Shown: positions 25,401 through 44,119, numbered from the stretch's first letter. The stretch is DNA of 64,000 bases from Chrysomallon squamiferum (GCA_012295275.1 CM022674.1:3971610-4035609), one strand, 5' to 3'. The notes: generated by a model not told the origin, from the sequence alone. Program-made: numbers and translations.

Positions 25401-26175
25401 TTAAAAACAGGTTTTAATGTTACACAGGGTACTTGCCACCCAGATGGGTGAAAAGCCGATACCACTTCAATCTACTTCAGGCCGCCATCTTTTGTTAGTC
25501 CCGCACAAAATGAGCGCGTCATCAAAGATGGCGTTGTTTGCTTATCCGTTCGGCTAAAAAACCGACACCCCGAAATTGTATCGTTTAAGCCTGTAAAAAA
25601 GCACTCGAAAAAAATCTTGTGTGAAAAGGATAGAAAGAGCTTTAATCCAATGGCCCATTGAGATTTCTTTTCTTTTCTTTTTCGTTTTTCTTTCTTTTTT
25701 TTTTTTTTTTTTTATGTTTCCAGTGAAAGCGAAGTGTCTTTCTGCTTTTGAATGAAAATGAATGAATAACATATTCAGCGAGAATAGGAGCTATAACGAC
25801 TGTTGACATATTCAAGTTTGCAGTCTTACATAACATTTCTCAATGAAAGCGTTTCTTATATCTAACAGTGAAATGAAAAGAAAAGCTGGAAATTAGCCAG
25901 ATCTGGATCTGGAATTTTTTTTTTTTTTTTTTTAGGAATTTTTTTTTTTTTTTGCCCTGACTATAAATGAGGTCCGCCATACTTGTACGGTTATTTTCGG
26001 TATTATCGTTGATAACCCGTACACAAAATTAGTTACGTTGCACCTGTTGGTTACACAAATACCGTAATTGTTCTTTATAATGATCCTGCAGTAAATATTA
26101 TACACCTACTAATTAATATCTAATAAGTAAATTAATTAATTAAATAATAATAATAATAATAATTATTATTATTAT

Positions 26176-26222
<47 letters not shown>

Positions 26223-26851
26223 TCTTTATTACTGTACATTAATTAATTTTGATGTTGTTGTCATATTACACACTAAAAATAAGCACATAAAACGATAATA
26301 TATAAAAATACACACACATAAACGTATTTTTCCAAATATGTGTGCCAAACATTGTTTCAGAGCTATGAAGAAAAGTTTTGTGATACACACGGAACATTTT
26401 CAAACGATATCGTACGAAAAGTCACCCACTGCGAAAGTGGCGCCAAATCGACCAAAATATTTACGGTTGATCATGTGATTGGCTCACATGACACGCTAAC
26501 TATGCTATTATTAAATAGTTCTGCTGATACTAGCCAACAAAGTTTGGGAAAGATGGAACCGTTCGGAAGTTATATTATTATCATCACCGTCGTCCTTTTT
26601 TGTTATCTAAAGTGATATCGCGCGCTGTGGGACTGGTGGCGCCCCCCCTGGGCGATTTCGAATAACGTTTCGTTGAGATGAATATTTGTTTATATTGTTT
26701 ATGAATGAATTGTTGATAATTTTAATAAAGAGATCGTGAGATTTGAAACAAAAAAAAAAAAAAAAACTTAAAAAAAAAAAGAAATTCTTTTATTTTCGTT
26801 TCAGCTTTGAAATATTCTATATTTTAGAATTCGTTGTTGTTGTTGTTTTTG

Positions 26852-26922
<71 letters not shown>

Positions 26923-27063
26923 TCAGTGAACAATTTTGAAGATAATTTTTCTTTTGGTTCGGAGAAAACTAAAGATTCTTCCATTAGCGGAGACCAGTAT
27001 AAACAGAATGGAAAATCTGGTATTTATATTTTTTTCTTATATAGCTGTGCGTACGTGTCTGTG

Positions 27064-27094
<31 letters not shown>

Positions 27095-29671
27095 ATATTG
27101 TTTCTTTCTTTCATAAGTTTCTCTTTTTCTAAATTAATTTATTTCAGTGGCTGTATGTACTTTTTTTTTTGATCAGATAATGATATTAGATCATTAACTT
27201 AATTACATTTCATTTTTAGAATTCACCGCTTTACTCGTTGGCAAGAATGTCCGGAAACAGGCCGTGAACACCCGGTCCGTGGCCGTGGTCCGGATCACAG
27301 TCGAAAACCGAGAAATGACGTATGCTGTGAGATACACTCGGTAATCTACTGCTTTAATAAAATTGTATTTGTTTATGTATTTATTATTCATTCATTCATT
27401 ATCATTATCATTATCATTGTTTTATTTATTTATTTATTTATTTAATTATTTATTATCTTTATTGTATTGTTTTACCGTTGTTGTTTTTTTTTTTTTTGTA
27501 TTTTATTTTTATTTATTTATTTACTTATTCATTTATTCATTAACATTAACATTGTTTTATTTATTTATTTATTTATTTACTTATTCATTCATATTCATTA
27601 TCATTATCATTGATTTATATATTTATTTATTTACAAAGCCTTTCCATCTATTCTTTCTATTTTTTTTTCTTTCATTGTTTATTTCTAACGCTTAATTACG
27701 ACACGGAAAGATTTAGTATGTGTGCTGTTGTCATTACTGTTATTTTTATTATTACAGTTTGGACCACCCAAAGTTTCTTCAGATTACTGACGCTAACGGA
27801 AACATTCTGGTTGAAAGTGCCATTGTCAAAAAAAGATCTGGAGACAAAAAGGTCAGTAATCCTCAGTGAATGACAGATCCTTGGATCGAATCCCAGCTAG
27901 TGATAATACTCAGAATTAATTGAAAAGACCACTACATACTTTTTTTTTTTATGACAATACAAAGTTAATCGGTTCTTGAAAAATTTCATTACTAATAATA
28001 TTTATTATCAAAGGCAGACAACCACGAAGGCTAGATTAAGTAACTAGGACTTCGTTCATGAACCTTCAGTGAATATAAACTATTAAATAAATAATAACAT
28101 TTTTTTTATTATTATTATTATTATTTTTCATTTCCTAATATATAAAAATTAAGTGTTTGTTATTCTTAATGTATTTAATTCATGTATTTAATTCATTATT
28201 TTATTTTTATTATATATTTTAGATGTGTGGGGTGTGGAAAAAGGTACCATCAGTTTATCTACAATATTTTCGTGAAAAGAGGCTCTTTGCGGTAATCACC
28301 ACGTCCCGTCATCCCAAAGGACTTGTTGCTGGCCGGTGGTACCTAATGCCAATGCTAACAGAGGTATTATAATTAATTTATAAATAAATAAAATAATAAA
28401 TAAATAAATAAATGAAGAAATAAAGAAATCGATAAAGATATAAAAATTAATATAATTATTATTATTATTATTACTATTATGAATGCTGAGACAAAAAATT
28501 TGATAACGACCTAACCTGTATTTTAAGGAGCAAACATTGTATTGTAATGACGTTATTTCCATTATGACATCATACCCTAGCAACGTAATCCGTTGAACGC
28601 CTTGACGCAAAATTGAATTCCACTAACAAACAACAAAATAATACATTCCAAGCCCAGCACTTGAACGCAAATAATACACACCACAATAAAATCTTCTTAA
28701 TGAATATTGCCCCATTCATTTCTCTACATTCCTAACTGCCCGGCCTTTGAAAACATTCCCGTGACATTCCCGCGCTTTATTGACTTTTGCTGTTTAGCTC
28801 GGTCGTTCACGTCTGCTCAAACATCTTTAGACACTTGGGTTGGAATTTCTTGACAGAAATAATTACAGCATCTCAAATATCGTCATTTAGCGATTCGTAT
28901 GCAGGATTAGCGGCGTATCGGTTGTTCAGTTTGTCTAAATAAATATTCATACCTACGTTTTCCTCATAAATTATTCGCTATTGTTCGACATTCCTTTCTA
29001 ATTCAAAATTTTGGGATTGACCCGGTCGAGAACTCTTCACGCCGACACTTATATATAACGGACAGAAAGTTAATTTATTTATATTATTCGCTTTTTTTTT
29101 TTTCTTCTTTTTTTTTTATTGTTATTATTTATTTTTACAGAAACCTTCGGATCGGTCCTCCATTCCAAAAAAGCTGAAGGGATTGGAGGAGTGGCCTCCC
29201 TTGAATACGATCCTACTACACGCGTTGTGAATTATGCCGTTGTTTTCGATGGTGTTTTCAATCCGAAACGTAAGTTATAATCCTAATTATTATAGTTATA
29301 ATGTTATTTGAATCTTTACTTTATTCTTTTCTTTCTTTTTTTTTAAAGATTTTTCCCCGTTTCCTTACATTTATTGTAATTATTTTTGGACATACATTAC
29401 ACTGTTAACTAATCTTTGCAGATTTCAATGGAGAATACTATGTTACAATTGAGCGCAACACGAAAATTGTACACCAGTCTAGGGGCAAAATATCTCGCCA
29501 GGTAATATTATTAAAACTATTGTATCAAGTTATGTAAATCACTGTAACCATTAAGTAATTAATTATTTATTTATTAACAAAAATAAAACAGTATATTTAT
29601 AGACGAAAAAAAAAAGTATACTAAAGAAATTTACTATAACTGTATTATGAAAAGTGTATTTTAACAAATCA

Positions 29672-29712
<41 letters not shown>

Positions 29713-32700
29713 TAATAAGAAAAACTGCTAAATATTACTGCCTGAAAATTGTCATTACTTATTCTTCAATATCATAATTGAATTTTAAATAATTAATTAA
29801 TTATTTTATATTTAGACCAATCAGATCTCTGGATTTTGGAAGCTCAGCAGAAAGCGGGAAGCTAAATACCTTGCACGTGGCCGTCTGCTCATACGTCTGA
29901 CGTCACGAAATGGAGCGACAATTAGCGGAGAACTAAAGCCAAGATTAACATGTGGAGGTAATACATTTTATTTTTCTCTATATTTTTTTTTTTTTTTGCT
30001 AGCTTGCTATTTCAAAATCAGTACCTGCCTCTTCATTTTTGTAATCACCATTGTTATAGATTCAAATCATTTCATTTTTAGTTAATATTTATATATATGT
30101 ATATCATTTCACATCTGGCTAATATGACTTTTTAATTTCTTTCATTGACCTTCTTTCGATGCGAATAGTAACTAAAGCAAAACATTAAAAATTAATTCGA
30201 CACATACAAAAGCAATGACATAAAATATGTGTATCAATTATAATTATAATTAATCCATTATCTATCATTTCCCAGTGTTCCAAGCGCTTCTTTCTGGCTC
30301 TGAAGCTCTCGAAGCTTCCAGAACGTCTGCTGCAGGATCTGTTGTCATGGAACTGGGAGACAAAGGCGGTCTTAACTATAACATCCGGGTCACAGGTCTG
30401 AAGGATGACGTCACTAGCATCAGAATTGAAAGTTCCGCAGGCAAGAAAAACAGAAGAAAACTCATCGGAAATGTTCACAAAAATTTCGTGAAGGATTTTG
30501 GATCCTACTCCGGCTGGGTGAGTTTTTAATTCCCCCTCCCCCCGTTTCTTCTCTTCTGTTTGCTTTTGTTACTATTTATTGTCAAGAATTGTAATGGTAT
30601 TTATTGTCATTGTTATTAATTATTCTTCAAACAATATAATGATTTGGTAAAGCAGTTATCAATAATAGATAATCCTGGAAAAACATTTTTGCTGATATCA
30701 TATGATTTTTTTGTTTGGGTTTGTTTCATACAATACTGTTCTATCAATTATAAACGACTAATTATTATGAACTCGGTTACCTGAAACTATTTGTTTATTA
30801 TTACAATTTTATCTTATTACACATTCACGCAGAGTTATAGAGGGCTATATCTTTATTTTATGGATAAATATTGTATTACTATAATAATATATATACAATT
30901 ACAGAGTAATGGAACATTCAAGAAAGTGAAGGCAGAAGATATAATTATGCTCTTGAATAATCAGCTGTTCATCAACGTGGCTACGACCAATCACAGAACG
31001 AGTGAGTTGAGAGGGCGTGTCGTCGAAGTGCCATATCAGGAAAATAACGATGCTGGTGGGTTTTCCCGTTATTATGTAATGTAATCGGAGGTGCTTAAAG
31101 ATGAAAGCCACGCTTATGTGCATTCAGAATATTTCTTCTTTCTTTTTTTTTTGCAGTTTCTTTGACATATAATTTTTATTTTATTTTAATTATTATTTTT
31201 TATTTTATTTTATTTTATTTTATTTTATTGTTTTTGTTGTTGTTGTTGTTACATGGAGCTTTTCTTTATAATTTGTATTAATAAGCTACAAATGTTTTAA
31301 TTATTAAACATTTTATTTTCTTACAGCTTTCCCCATTACCTTGTCTCCATTTACCCCCAAAAGCCGAGGTGCTGCCGCGCATGCGTGGTTGTCGATGGAA
31401 GTTGGATGCCGTCTGCATTATGAGATATTCGTTTCCGGATTCCAGAATAATATCAGTCCGTTCAGCATTCTACTTGGTAGCCATAGCAACCGTCTAGAAG
31501 GATCCGCCATTTTGGGGTCGGAAGAGGGTTTGGGACAGACGACAGTTTTTGAAATGAAGAAGGTAAGCTGAAAATTTATTAATTAATTAATTGATTTATT
31601 TATTTAAGTATTTGTTCATTTAATCTTTTCGATAATAAATTTAAGAAAACATACCAAAATGGCATAACGAAATTATTTCTACCTAATGAATATTAATCAT
31701 CGTTATTACACTGTTAATGCATATTTATATAGTAATTAACATAATTTATTATTCAGGCCTCGGGAACAGTGAATGACGTTCCTGACGACTTACTTCGTGA
31801 TCTCGACCAGGGAAAGGCTTATCTCCAAGTCAACATGGGAAGCAGCGGTGACGCAGTTCTTGTTGCTAACGTAAGACTATCTTTGTATATGACGTCATTT
31901 CATAATTTTTATTAATTATTTTAAAAATTGTTATTAGTATTATTATTTTAACAGCTAGATCGTACATTTTTTGTAGATGACGTCATTTCATAACTACCAT
32001 TAATTAATTTTCATTTTTAAATGATTATTATTATTATTATTATTATTACCTATTATCTATTAATGGATCGACGATAATAATAGTCATTTTGATAACCATT
32101 ATTAATAACATCTTTGTAAACATAATTTAAAATTAGTTGTGTATGTTTTTCTTTGTATTTTATCTTACACAATAAAATTTTCTTCGTCTTATAATAACAT
32201 ATATTATGTATAAACAAGTACATTTCAAACCTTGAGACAGAAATGTATCAACATATTTTTCTTATACTGTATATTTTTATTATTTGTAAAATATTTATTA
32301 TTATTATTATTACTATTACTATTATTACTATTATTACTATTATTACTATTACTATAACTATTATTATTATTATTATTATTGTTATTATTATTATTATTAT
32401 TAACTGCAGGTGAGCGTGCCCAATACGTGTTGGGAATATTCCAATGACGTCGACACCGACATCCTTGTCGATGAACAGGGCGTGGTCGACCCGTCCCTCA
32501 AGACTCGCTGTTACTACGAGGGCAGGTACTACGATGATTTGGATCACTGGCTTCCTGTTGAAAACTCCACGTGCAACACGTGCAGTTGTGTGGTAAGTGT
32601 TTATTAAAATTAATATATCACTGTTTAGTATAAAAGAATTATTTTATATGGCATAAATAATATATATATTTTTTTTTATTTAATTAATTAATTTAAATAA

Positions 32701-33401
32701 ATAAATTGTCAAATTCCAAGATATTAAAAGGCTTGTTAACATTTTCGTCTTTTAATTTTTTTTTATATTTTTTTTTTATCACAGAAACGTTATGAATTAT
32801 GCATAAAAGCAATAAAAATAATATCTTCTGGGTTTCTTCTCTTAAAATCTGTCTGTCTGTCTATCTGTCTATACATGCATTCTGCAACAAATTCATCTAT
32901 CTAATTATATACAAAGCACTTTACAATCCAATGTCGGACAACATGTAACAAAATGGTCACTAAAAAAAAAAAAAAAAAAAAAAAAATAGCGATGACTAAA
33001 AATATTCCTCAGTTCAACCACGTTAATGACGTTCATGTCCCATTTTTTTCAGAAAGGAACAGTTAACTGTCATCGTCTGCCTTGTCCAGTTCTGTCCTGT
33101 CTCAGTCCGGTCATCAAGGACGGCGTCTGCTGTCCAACTTGCCCGGATGAAGGTGAACGGTACTGTAAGCTGGAGGGAGATCTCCGCAGACACCCAGTCG
33201 GACGAACCTGGCACCCGTTTCTTCCACAGATCGGATTTTCAAAATGTGTCATGTGCGAATGCAAGGTATTTATTTATTCTTCAGTTTCCTTCTCCTCGTT
33301 TTTTGTTGTTGTTTTTTTGTTTTTTTTTCTGCTTAAAATTTATATGTAAGTGTTATTTTATATATATATTTTTTTATTATTATTAAATTTTTTTTTTTTT
33401 A

Positions 33402-33464
<63 letters not shown>

Positions 33465-33500
33465 GTTATTGTTATTGTTATTATGATTATTTTATGATTA

Positions 33501-33531
<31 letters not shown>

Positions 33532-34805
33532 TTTATTTGTTTACTTATTTACTTATTTATTTAAATATTTATTTATTTACTTATATTACATATTCACATA
33601 ATTATGAAAATACAAAACATGAATGTATAATATTTTATAAAGAACATGTCTGTGTATACGTTTTTCTGTTAAAATTTGCTATTCGTATCTTTATACATTA
33701 TTTGACTATGAAATAATAATTTAATGAGCAAATTCTAATACTATTTTCGTTTCATTTCAGCCCGGAGCTATCCCAGAATGCAATAGACTTCCGTGTCCTA
33801 AACTGACCTGTCTAGCAATGCAAAGAGTCAGACGTCAACCTGATGATTGTTGTCAAATTTGTGACCGTGAGTTTTTAATTTTTATTTTATTTTATTATTA
33901 TTATTAAATTTGTTTATTTGTATAATATATTAAACTGGTATTTAAGAATTCAGTTTATATTATTACTGTGTAAATATGTTTAAGAATCGATTTAAAACAC
34001 GGATGATTATATGTATGTATGTATATATATTTCTTGTGAAACATTTCTGATTTTCTTTAATATGAACATACATTTATTTCGCTTAATATTAATTCATTTA
34101 TTGAATTATTCAATTGCTAGCTTACAATACAACACAGTAATAGATCTAAATTTAATAATATTTATTCATTTATTGAATTATTCAACTGCTAGCTTACAAT
34201 GCAACACAGTAACAGATCTAAATTTATTTCGTTATTTCATTTTAGTTACCATTGTGCCAGAACCGGAAGTAAAACTGCTCAAGGACATTGACATGGTTGG
34301 CGCGTGCACGTTCATGGAGCGTGTGTTTCCTAACGGAGCAAGATGGCACCCAACAGTTGCTCCATTCGGTCAAATGAAATGTGTGAACTGTCGTTGTAGT
34401 GTAAGTATTATTTACCTCTGTGTAAAAAGCAACAGCTCTGTATAAATATATTATAATAATTAATATTAAATATATTATAATAATTAATGTTAAATATATT
34501 GTAATAATAATTATTAAATACATTATAATAATTAATGTTAAATATATTATAATAATTAATATTAAATATATTATAATAAATGGTATTTTCAACAACATTT
34601 TTGACTATATTTATTATATATTTACAGAAAAATATATGATTCTGATCTAATTGTAGCTGTTAGTCGTGTAAAGAACAATTAAAATTTACATCTAAATCAC
34701 TTTGGTTTTATCGTAATTTATTATGCCTTTTGTTAACAATTATGTTAATATATAAAATTACTCAAAAACGGTTATAGTATTATCTTGAATAATTTAAGAT
34801 TTTCA

Positions 34806-34844
<39 letters not shown>

Positions 34845-35615
34845 AATTTAAAATAAATGACAACAAAATAAGAAACGTCTTATCTATTAGTTAAAATTGT
34901 TATTAAAAATACTACGACTTGGAATGTGTTTTTAAAAATTATTTTTTGTCACAACTATTTTTAATTATATAAAATAACATCCTATAATATTCAGAACGGA
35001 GAATATACTTGTCGAAGACAGAAGTGCCCGAAATTGACATGCAGACGTAAGATCCGGAAATCAAACAGCTGTTGCAGTCACTGCGCATGTAAGTTAAACT
35101 ATTCACACTTCCTGTCTGGTTTCAGTTATTTTCCGCGATTTCTCAATAAAGAGGAATTATATTTATTTAATATCTCTCTTTTTTTTTCTGACGTCAGATA
35201 TATTCATTTTCATCCATCTTGAACTAATTAATGATAAAAAAAAGTTTCATGTGCCTATAATTTAAAACAAGAAGAAAAGAATGGTTTCATCTCCTCGTTA
35301 TCTTACTATTCTTATAATTATCCTAACAGATATCATCCCCATATCATTATTATCATAATCATTATCATTACAGCTAATCAGCCGCAAGAAGTAGAGAATA
35401 AGAAAGATGATAAGCCTGTTTGCCAATATGGCGGACGTCGTTATAACGATGGAGAAAAATGGAGGCCAGCTGCATCGCCAAGCGGAAACGGAAGATGCGC
35501 CATTTGCAAATGCAAGGACGGAAGTGTGAAATGCAGACTGAGGTGCTCAAAGCGGAAATGCAAAAATCCTTTAAGTACAGATGTTTGCTGTAGACAATGT
35601 ACAGGTGAGTCATCG

Positions 35616-35648
<33 letters not shown>

Positions 35649-35912
35649 GATTATTATATCAAGTTTCATTAAGATAAACCTATGTTGCGTTTATTTTAAC
35701 ATAAATTATTAATACTGTTTTTTTTTAGGTTGGACAGTATCCACTTTTAAAGTTATATGAAATATTATGTTTAAAAAATATATATTTATATATATATATT
35801 AATGTAAACAAGTAAAAATATATTAATTTTATTCTATTATTTTTTAGAACGAAGGAAACAAAAATCCAGGAAACGAAATAAGAAGACCAAGGGAGGAAAC
35901 TCTAAACATTAA
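19187..35912 (+). CDS. chrd: Chordin (secreted BMP antagonist), 21 exons, about 980 aa
   Basis: Exons: 19187-19307, 20849-20949, 24676-24808, 26927-27019, 27220-27340, 27758-27851, 28223-28363, 29141-29269, 29422-29501, 29816-29957, 30276-30517, 30905-31055, 31327-31562, 31757-31870, 32410-32592, 33053-33265, 33761-33866, 34246-34400, 34995-35088, 35374-35604, 35848-35912. The signal peptide is MDCVRLVFLLSAVTFCVTSS. VWC/CR1 (aa 42-115) ends GKCCKTCP. Four CHRD repeats begin near aa 150 (EFTALLVG), 267 (TFGSVLHS), 385 (VFQALLSG) and 516 (AHAWLSMEVG). VWC domains follow near aa 666, 724, 819 and 898, each with CxxCxC and CCxxC cores. The tail ERRKQKSRKRNKKTKGG is strongly basic. Chordin binds BMP ligands outside the cell, is cut by tolloid/BMP1 proteases, and patterns the dorsoventral axis. 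Vertebrate chordin has three C-terminal VWCs; this gene has four. Every junction keeps frame except exon 7 to 8, where the canonical donor leaves 2 nt too many. Confidence 0.95.
21950..22345 (+). promoter_or_regulatory. Candidate enhancer in chordin intron 2
   Basis: A GC-richer, repeat-free island inside a 3.7 kb AT-rich intron. It holds three GGATTA/TAATCC cores (21999-22004, 22173-22178, 22279-22284), facing GATA sites CTTATC (22042-22047) and GATAAG (22104-22109), and a Sox-like ATTGTCTTTGTTG beside the second GGATTA. Homotypic clusters of this kind mark developmental enhancers. Motif-based inference. Confidence 0.4.
25440..25570. promoter_or_regulatory. Pair of inverted YY1-like sites in chordin intron 3
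   Basis: GCCGCCATCTTTTG near 25481 and CAAAGATGGCG near 25524 are facing copies of the AAGATGGCGGC element usually found near transcription starts. Together with the terminal-exon-like block at 26361-26729 they could belong to a transcript nested in chordin. The ATGs inside both motifs reach stops within 10 codons. Confidence 0.25.
26361..26729 (+). other. Unassigned terminal-exon-like block in chordin intron 3
   Basis: It follows an acceptor ATTGTTTCAG. A 255-base open frame of non-repetitive, coding-like composition runs to TGA at 26613-26615 and ends in a hydrophobic stretch (SYIIIITVVLFCYLK). AATAAA follows at 26724-26729. It therefore has the parts of a last exon: acceptor, frame, stop and poly(A) signal. 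Spliced from chordin exon 3, which ends in phase 1, it would read LYE... no further than a stop after one codon, so it does not fit a chordin isoform in this frame. The product is not recognised. Confidence 0.3.
28640..29000 (+). promoter_or_regulatory. ACATTCC cluster in chordin intron 7
   Basis: A GC-richer intronic island with five ACATTCC (TEAD-type) motifs starting at 28643, 28726, 28753, 28764 and 28988, plus GGATTAG near 28903. The two middle copies are 11 bases apart, about one helical turn. Possible enhancer; motif inference only. Confidence 0.35.
31887..32000 (+). repeat. Duplicated TGACGTCATTTCATAA block in chordin intron 14
   Basis: Two copies, starting at 31890 and 31978, share TGACGTCATTTCATAA and part of the flank. 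Each contains a perfect CRE octamer. A small local duplication in non-coding DNA. Confidence 0.6.
34085..34233 (+). repeat. Tandem duplication before chordin exon 18
   Basis: A unit of about 77 bases, containing TCATTTATTGAATTATTCAA and GATCTAAATTTA, occurs twice (from about 34090 and 34166). The second copy ends just before the acceptor at 34245. Confidence 0.75.
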
Positions 35913-36698
35913 AGGAATTAAAACGGACCAATGATAATTCGTATTAAAGTGCTATATCCTATAATGTGGACCAATGGAATGTTTCGTAACAGGATTATGC
36001 AGAAGGACATTTCTTTTTTAAGTGTGCCTTGCATGGAACTTACCTGTTTTTAACTGTGATTTTTTTTTTCTCCCTACAAACAATGACTCAACAATTTATT
36101 GTGATACAACATTTACTGCTGTGTATATTATTTCCTTGGAATTTTGAAATTCAAGAAAAGACAAGAAAAACCCATTACCTTCAAAACTGGAAAAGAAACG
36201 ATGTTAATATCCTATATATAAGTGATTTTATATTTTAGAAAACAAAACTGACATAGACAGTGTTTCCATACGTGATTATAATATTCGAGAGCTGCGCATG
36301 CGTTGGTTGAACTTCTATGTGTGTAACTTCAAGCGACATTTTATTCTCACACCAAATGCCACGCATGCGTAGGCTTGACTTCCTTCAGTGCTTTTTATAA
36401 CTTTGAAATATTTTGTGTATTTTTATATTTTTATTGAATGTAGTTGTCATAATTATGCCATGTCTGTTACTGTTAAGTTATATTCTGTATATAAAATGTA
36501 AAATAGATATGTGCAATGTAAAATTCACTAAAATGTATATATATATATATATATATATATCATGTATGTATGTAGGCGATTTGGAAGGCAGTAATGTTAA
36601 TAATACTATTACATCTTATTCAAAACAAAAGTAAAGATTTTCAGATATTAATGTCTTGATATTTCTTTTAAATTTTTATATTATATTGTTATTATTGT

Positions 36699-36794
<96 letters not shown>

Positions 36795-36943
36795 CATATT
36801 GATTCACAATAACTTAATTTCTAGCCTTCCAGGTCACATGTATTACGTTGAAAAAAATAATATACATACACACGTTTCCCTAATTTTCTCATCGTTATGT
36901 ATATATTCATGACAAAACAAAGGTGCTCATTTTATAAAATAAA
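35913..36943 (+). terminator. Chordin 3' UTR and poly(A) signal
   Basis: The first AATAAA after the chordin stop is at 36938-36943. The 3' UTR would be about 1.03 kb and carries (TA)n near 36538-36560 and (CTA)n(TTA)n at 36700-36793. The signal lies inside one arm of the inverted repeat described next. Confidence 0.5.
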
Positions 36944-37012
36944 TATTTTAAAATGTCTGGGGTTTTTTATTTTTTATTTTGATATTTCGACAAGAAATTC
37001 TTTTCGTATGTT
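36905..37012 (+). repeat. Inverted repeat, left arm
   Basis: About 108 bases whose reverse complement recurs at about 40822-40931 with few differences. Together they enclose a tRNA-Leu and the first three exons of the downstream secreted-protein gene. Probably two copies of one short mobile element in opposite orientation. Confidence 0.75.
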
Positions 37013-37276
37013 TAATTTTATTATAGCATTTGGATAATTTTATCATATTTTCTAAGATTCTTCGATAAATTTGGTTTAGTATATTTAATAAACTATAGAA
37101 ACAGTTTATTTATATATATTTTTTGAGAAAGTTCAATACCTTATATTATACATTATATAGTAATATAAATGAGAAATTTTGATACCAATATTATTAACGA
37201 TATTTGTATGAAATTAAATGTAAATAGTAATAATATAACAAAGAAAATTTTAAAAATAATAATAAAAAATAAATTA
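37013..37276. other. AT-rich spacer
   Basis: Unique AT-rich sequence between the inverted-repeat arm and tRNA-Leu. Nothing is recognised. Confidence 0.5.
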
Positions 37277-37358
37277 TGGCAGCGGTGGGATTCGAACCCA
37301 CGCCTCCGAGGAGACTGGTGCCTAAAACCAGCGCCTTAGACCGCTCGGCCACGCTACC
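37277..37358 (-). tRNA. tRNA-Leu (TAG)
   Basis: An 82-nt type II tRNA on the minus strand, anticodon TAG, identical in sequence to the copy at 9891. A T6 run follows on the minus strand. Confidence 0.96.
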
Positions 37359-37717
37359 CACATTAATAAACAGTTATCCAGAATATTGTAATCATGCATA
37401 AAAAGAAGCACAGAAATAAGAATATTCATGTAACGGGAAAATACCATAAATAACAATCATAATTCCAAACAAGTACAGATATAATAAGCAAATGGTTAAG
37501 GATGAAACTTCCCTACAAATGGTGATGTATATGTGTTTCGGTTTTCTGCTTAGGATTCATATTTTTCCGAGGCAGTTGAACATTTGATACAAATAAAAAT
37601 AAAGGAATACAGTAATAGCTTCCATATAAATCATTTACAACGGATGAATAATGTATTTTATTTTATTTTATTTTTTATTTTATTTTATTTTATTTATTTA
37701 TTCTTCTTCTTCTTCTT

Positions 37718-37784
<67 letters not shown>

Positions 37785-38049
37785 TTTTTTTTTATAGTGA
37801 GATATTTCACATTTGTCTGTCCAGTTTCATTCTCAGGACTAAATTATAATCAAATTCCCATATGCAGTTTTCTTGTTTGTTTGCATTATTTTCTTGTAAA
37901 TAATCTTTTACTAATAGCTTCTAGTATCGAAGACTAAAAAATATGTCAACGAATGATAATTATATTACTTTGTTACTTCATTATTTAAAAAAACCAAACG
38001 ATGATTGCCCTTAATAAATAAATAAATAAATAAATAAATAAATTATATA

Positions 38050-38084
<35 letters not shown>

Positions 38085-38814
38085 ACAAATAAACAAATAA
38101 ACAAATACATAAATTAAATAAATAAACAAATAAACAAATAATGAAAATGCTTGGGAATATGTATATTTTATGTAGGTTATAGCAACATTAATACTTTAAT
38201 CCAGAAAGTAACACTTATAGAAATATTCCTGTAATAAATAAACGAATAATAAAAAGATAATTTCTGTACCTGATTACTCTAGAAGCGGTCAAGGTCAACC
38301 CGCATTCCTGCATTTAATAACCTGTTGTTAAATATCACTTTATTTATTGTTAAATGTCCATTTTATTGCACAAATATGTAAAGTGGTTCTGATGCTCGTT
38401 ACGATTGAAATAAACGGTTATTTTTCCACTACAAACAATTCTGAACTCTTGTACCATGTGACTAATAATAATAATAATAACGTGAAGAAATTAATTATCA
38501 ATTTTTTTCTTTTTTTTTTAGTTCCGCTTTTTTCTCTCTGTCTTTCTATCTCAGTCAGTTTATTCCGTATGAATGTTCTTTCTTATTTATTTATTTTTAT
38601 ATTAATTTTTTTTCTTTCTATAATTGGGTTTGATGCAGTGACTGCCTGTGTTTAACTCTAATTGTAGTCGATTAGTTGTGATCATCATCCAACGTGTATT
38701 CCTCTAGTGACATTACCACATCCTCTGTTCTGCTCTAAGTTCTTGGAGGTCAAATTGATTTAATAGTCAAATTAAATACTCCAATTACTTGCTGACGTAT
38801 GCATGGAGTGTACC
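37359..38814. other. Intergenic with microsatellites
   Basis: (TTTTA)n, (TTC)n and (TTA)n from about 37650 to 37782, and (AAAT)n from about 38013 to 38130. Frames here read through repeats. No gene is supported before the TATA box at 38815. Confidence 0.6.
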
Positions 38815-38822
38815 TATATAAA
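38815..38822 (+). promoter_or_regulatory. TATA box of the secreted Cys-rich gene
   Basis: TATATAAA lies 55 bases before the ATG at 38870, giving a predicted start near 38845 and a leader of about 25 bases. Confidence 0.6.
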
Positions 38823-38869
38823 CCAGCTTGTTATTTATTCATGGCCATTTTCTCACATCCAACAATATT

Positions 38870-44119
<5,250 letters not shown>

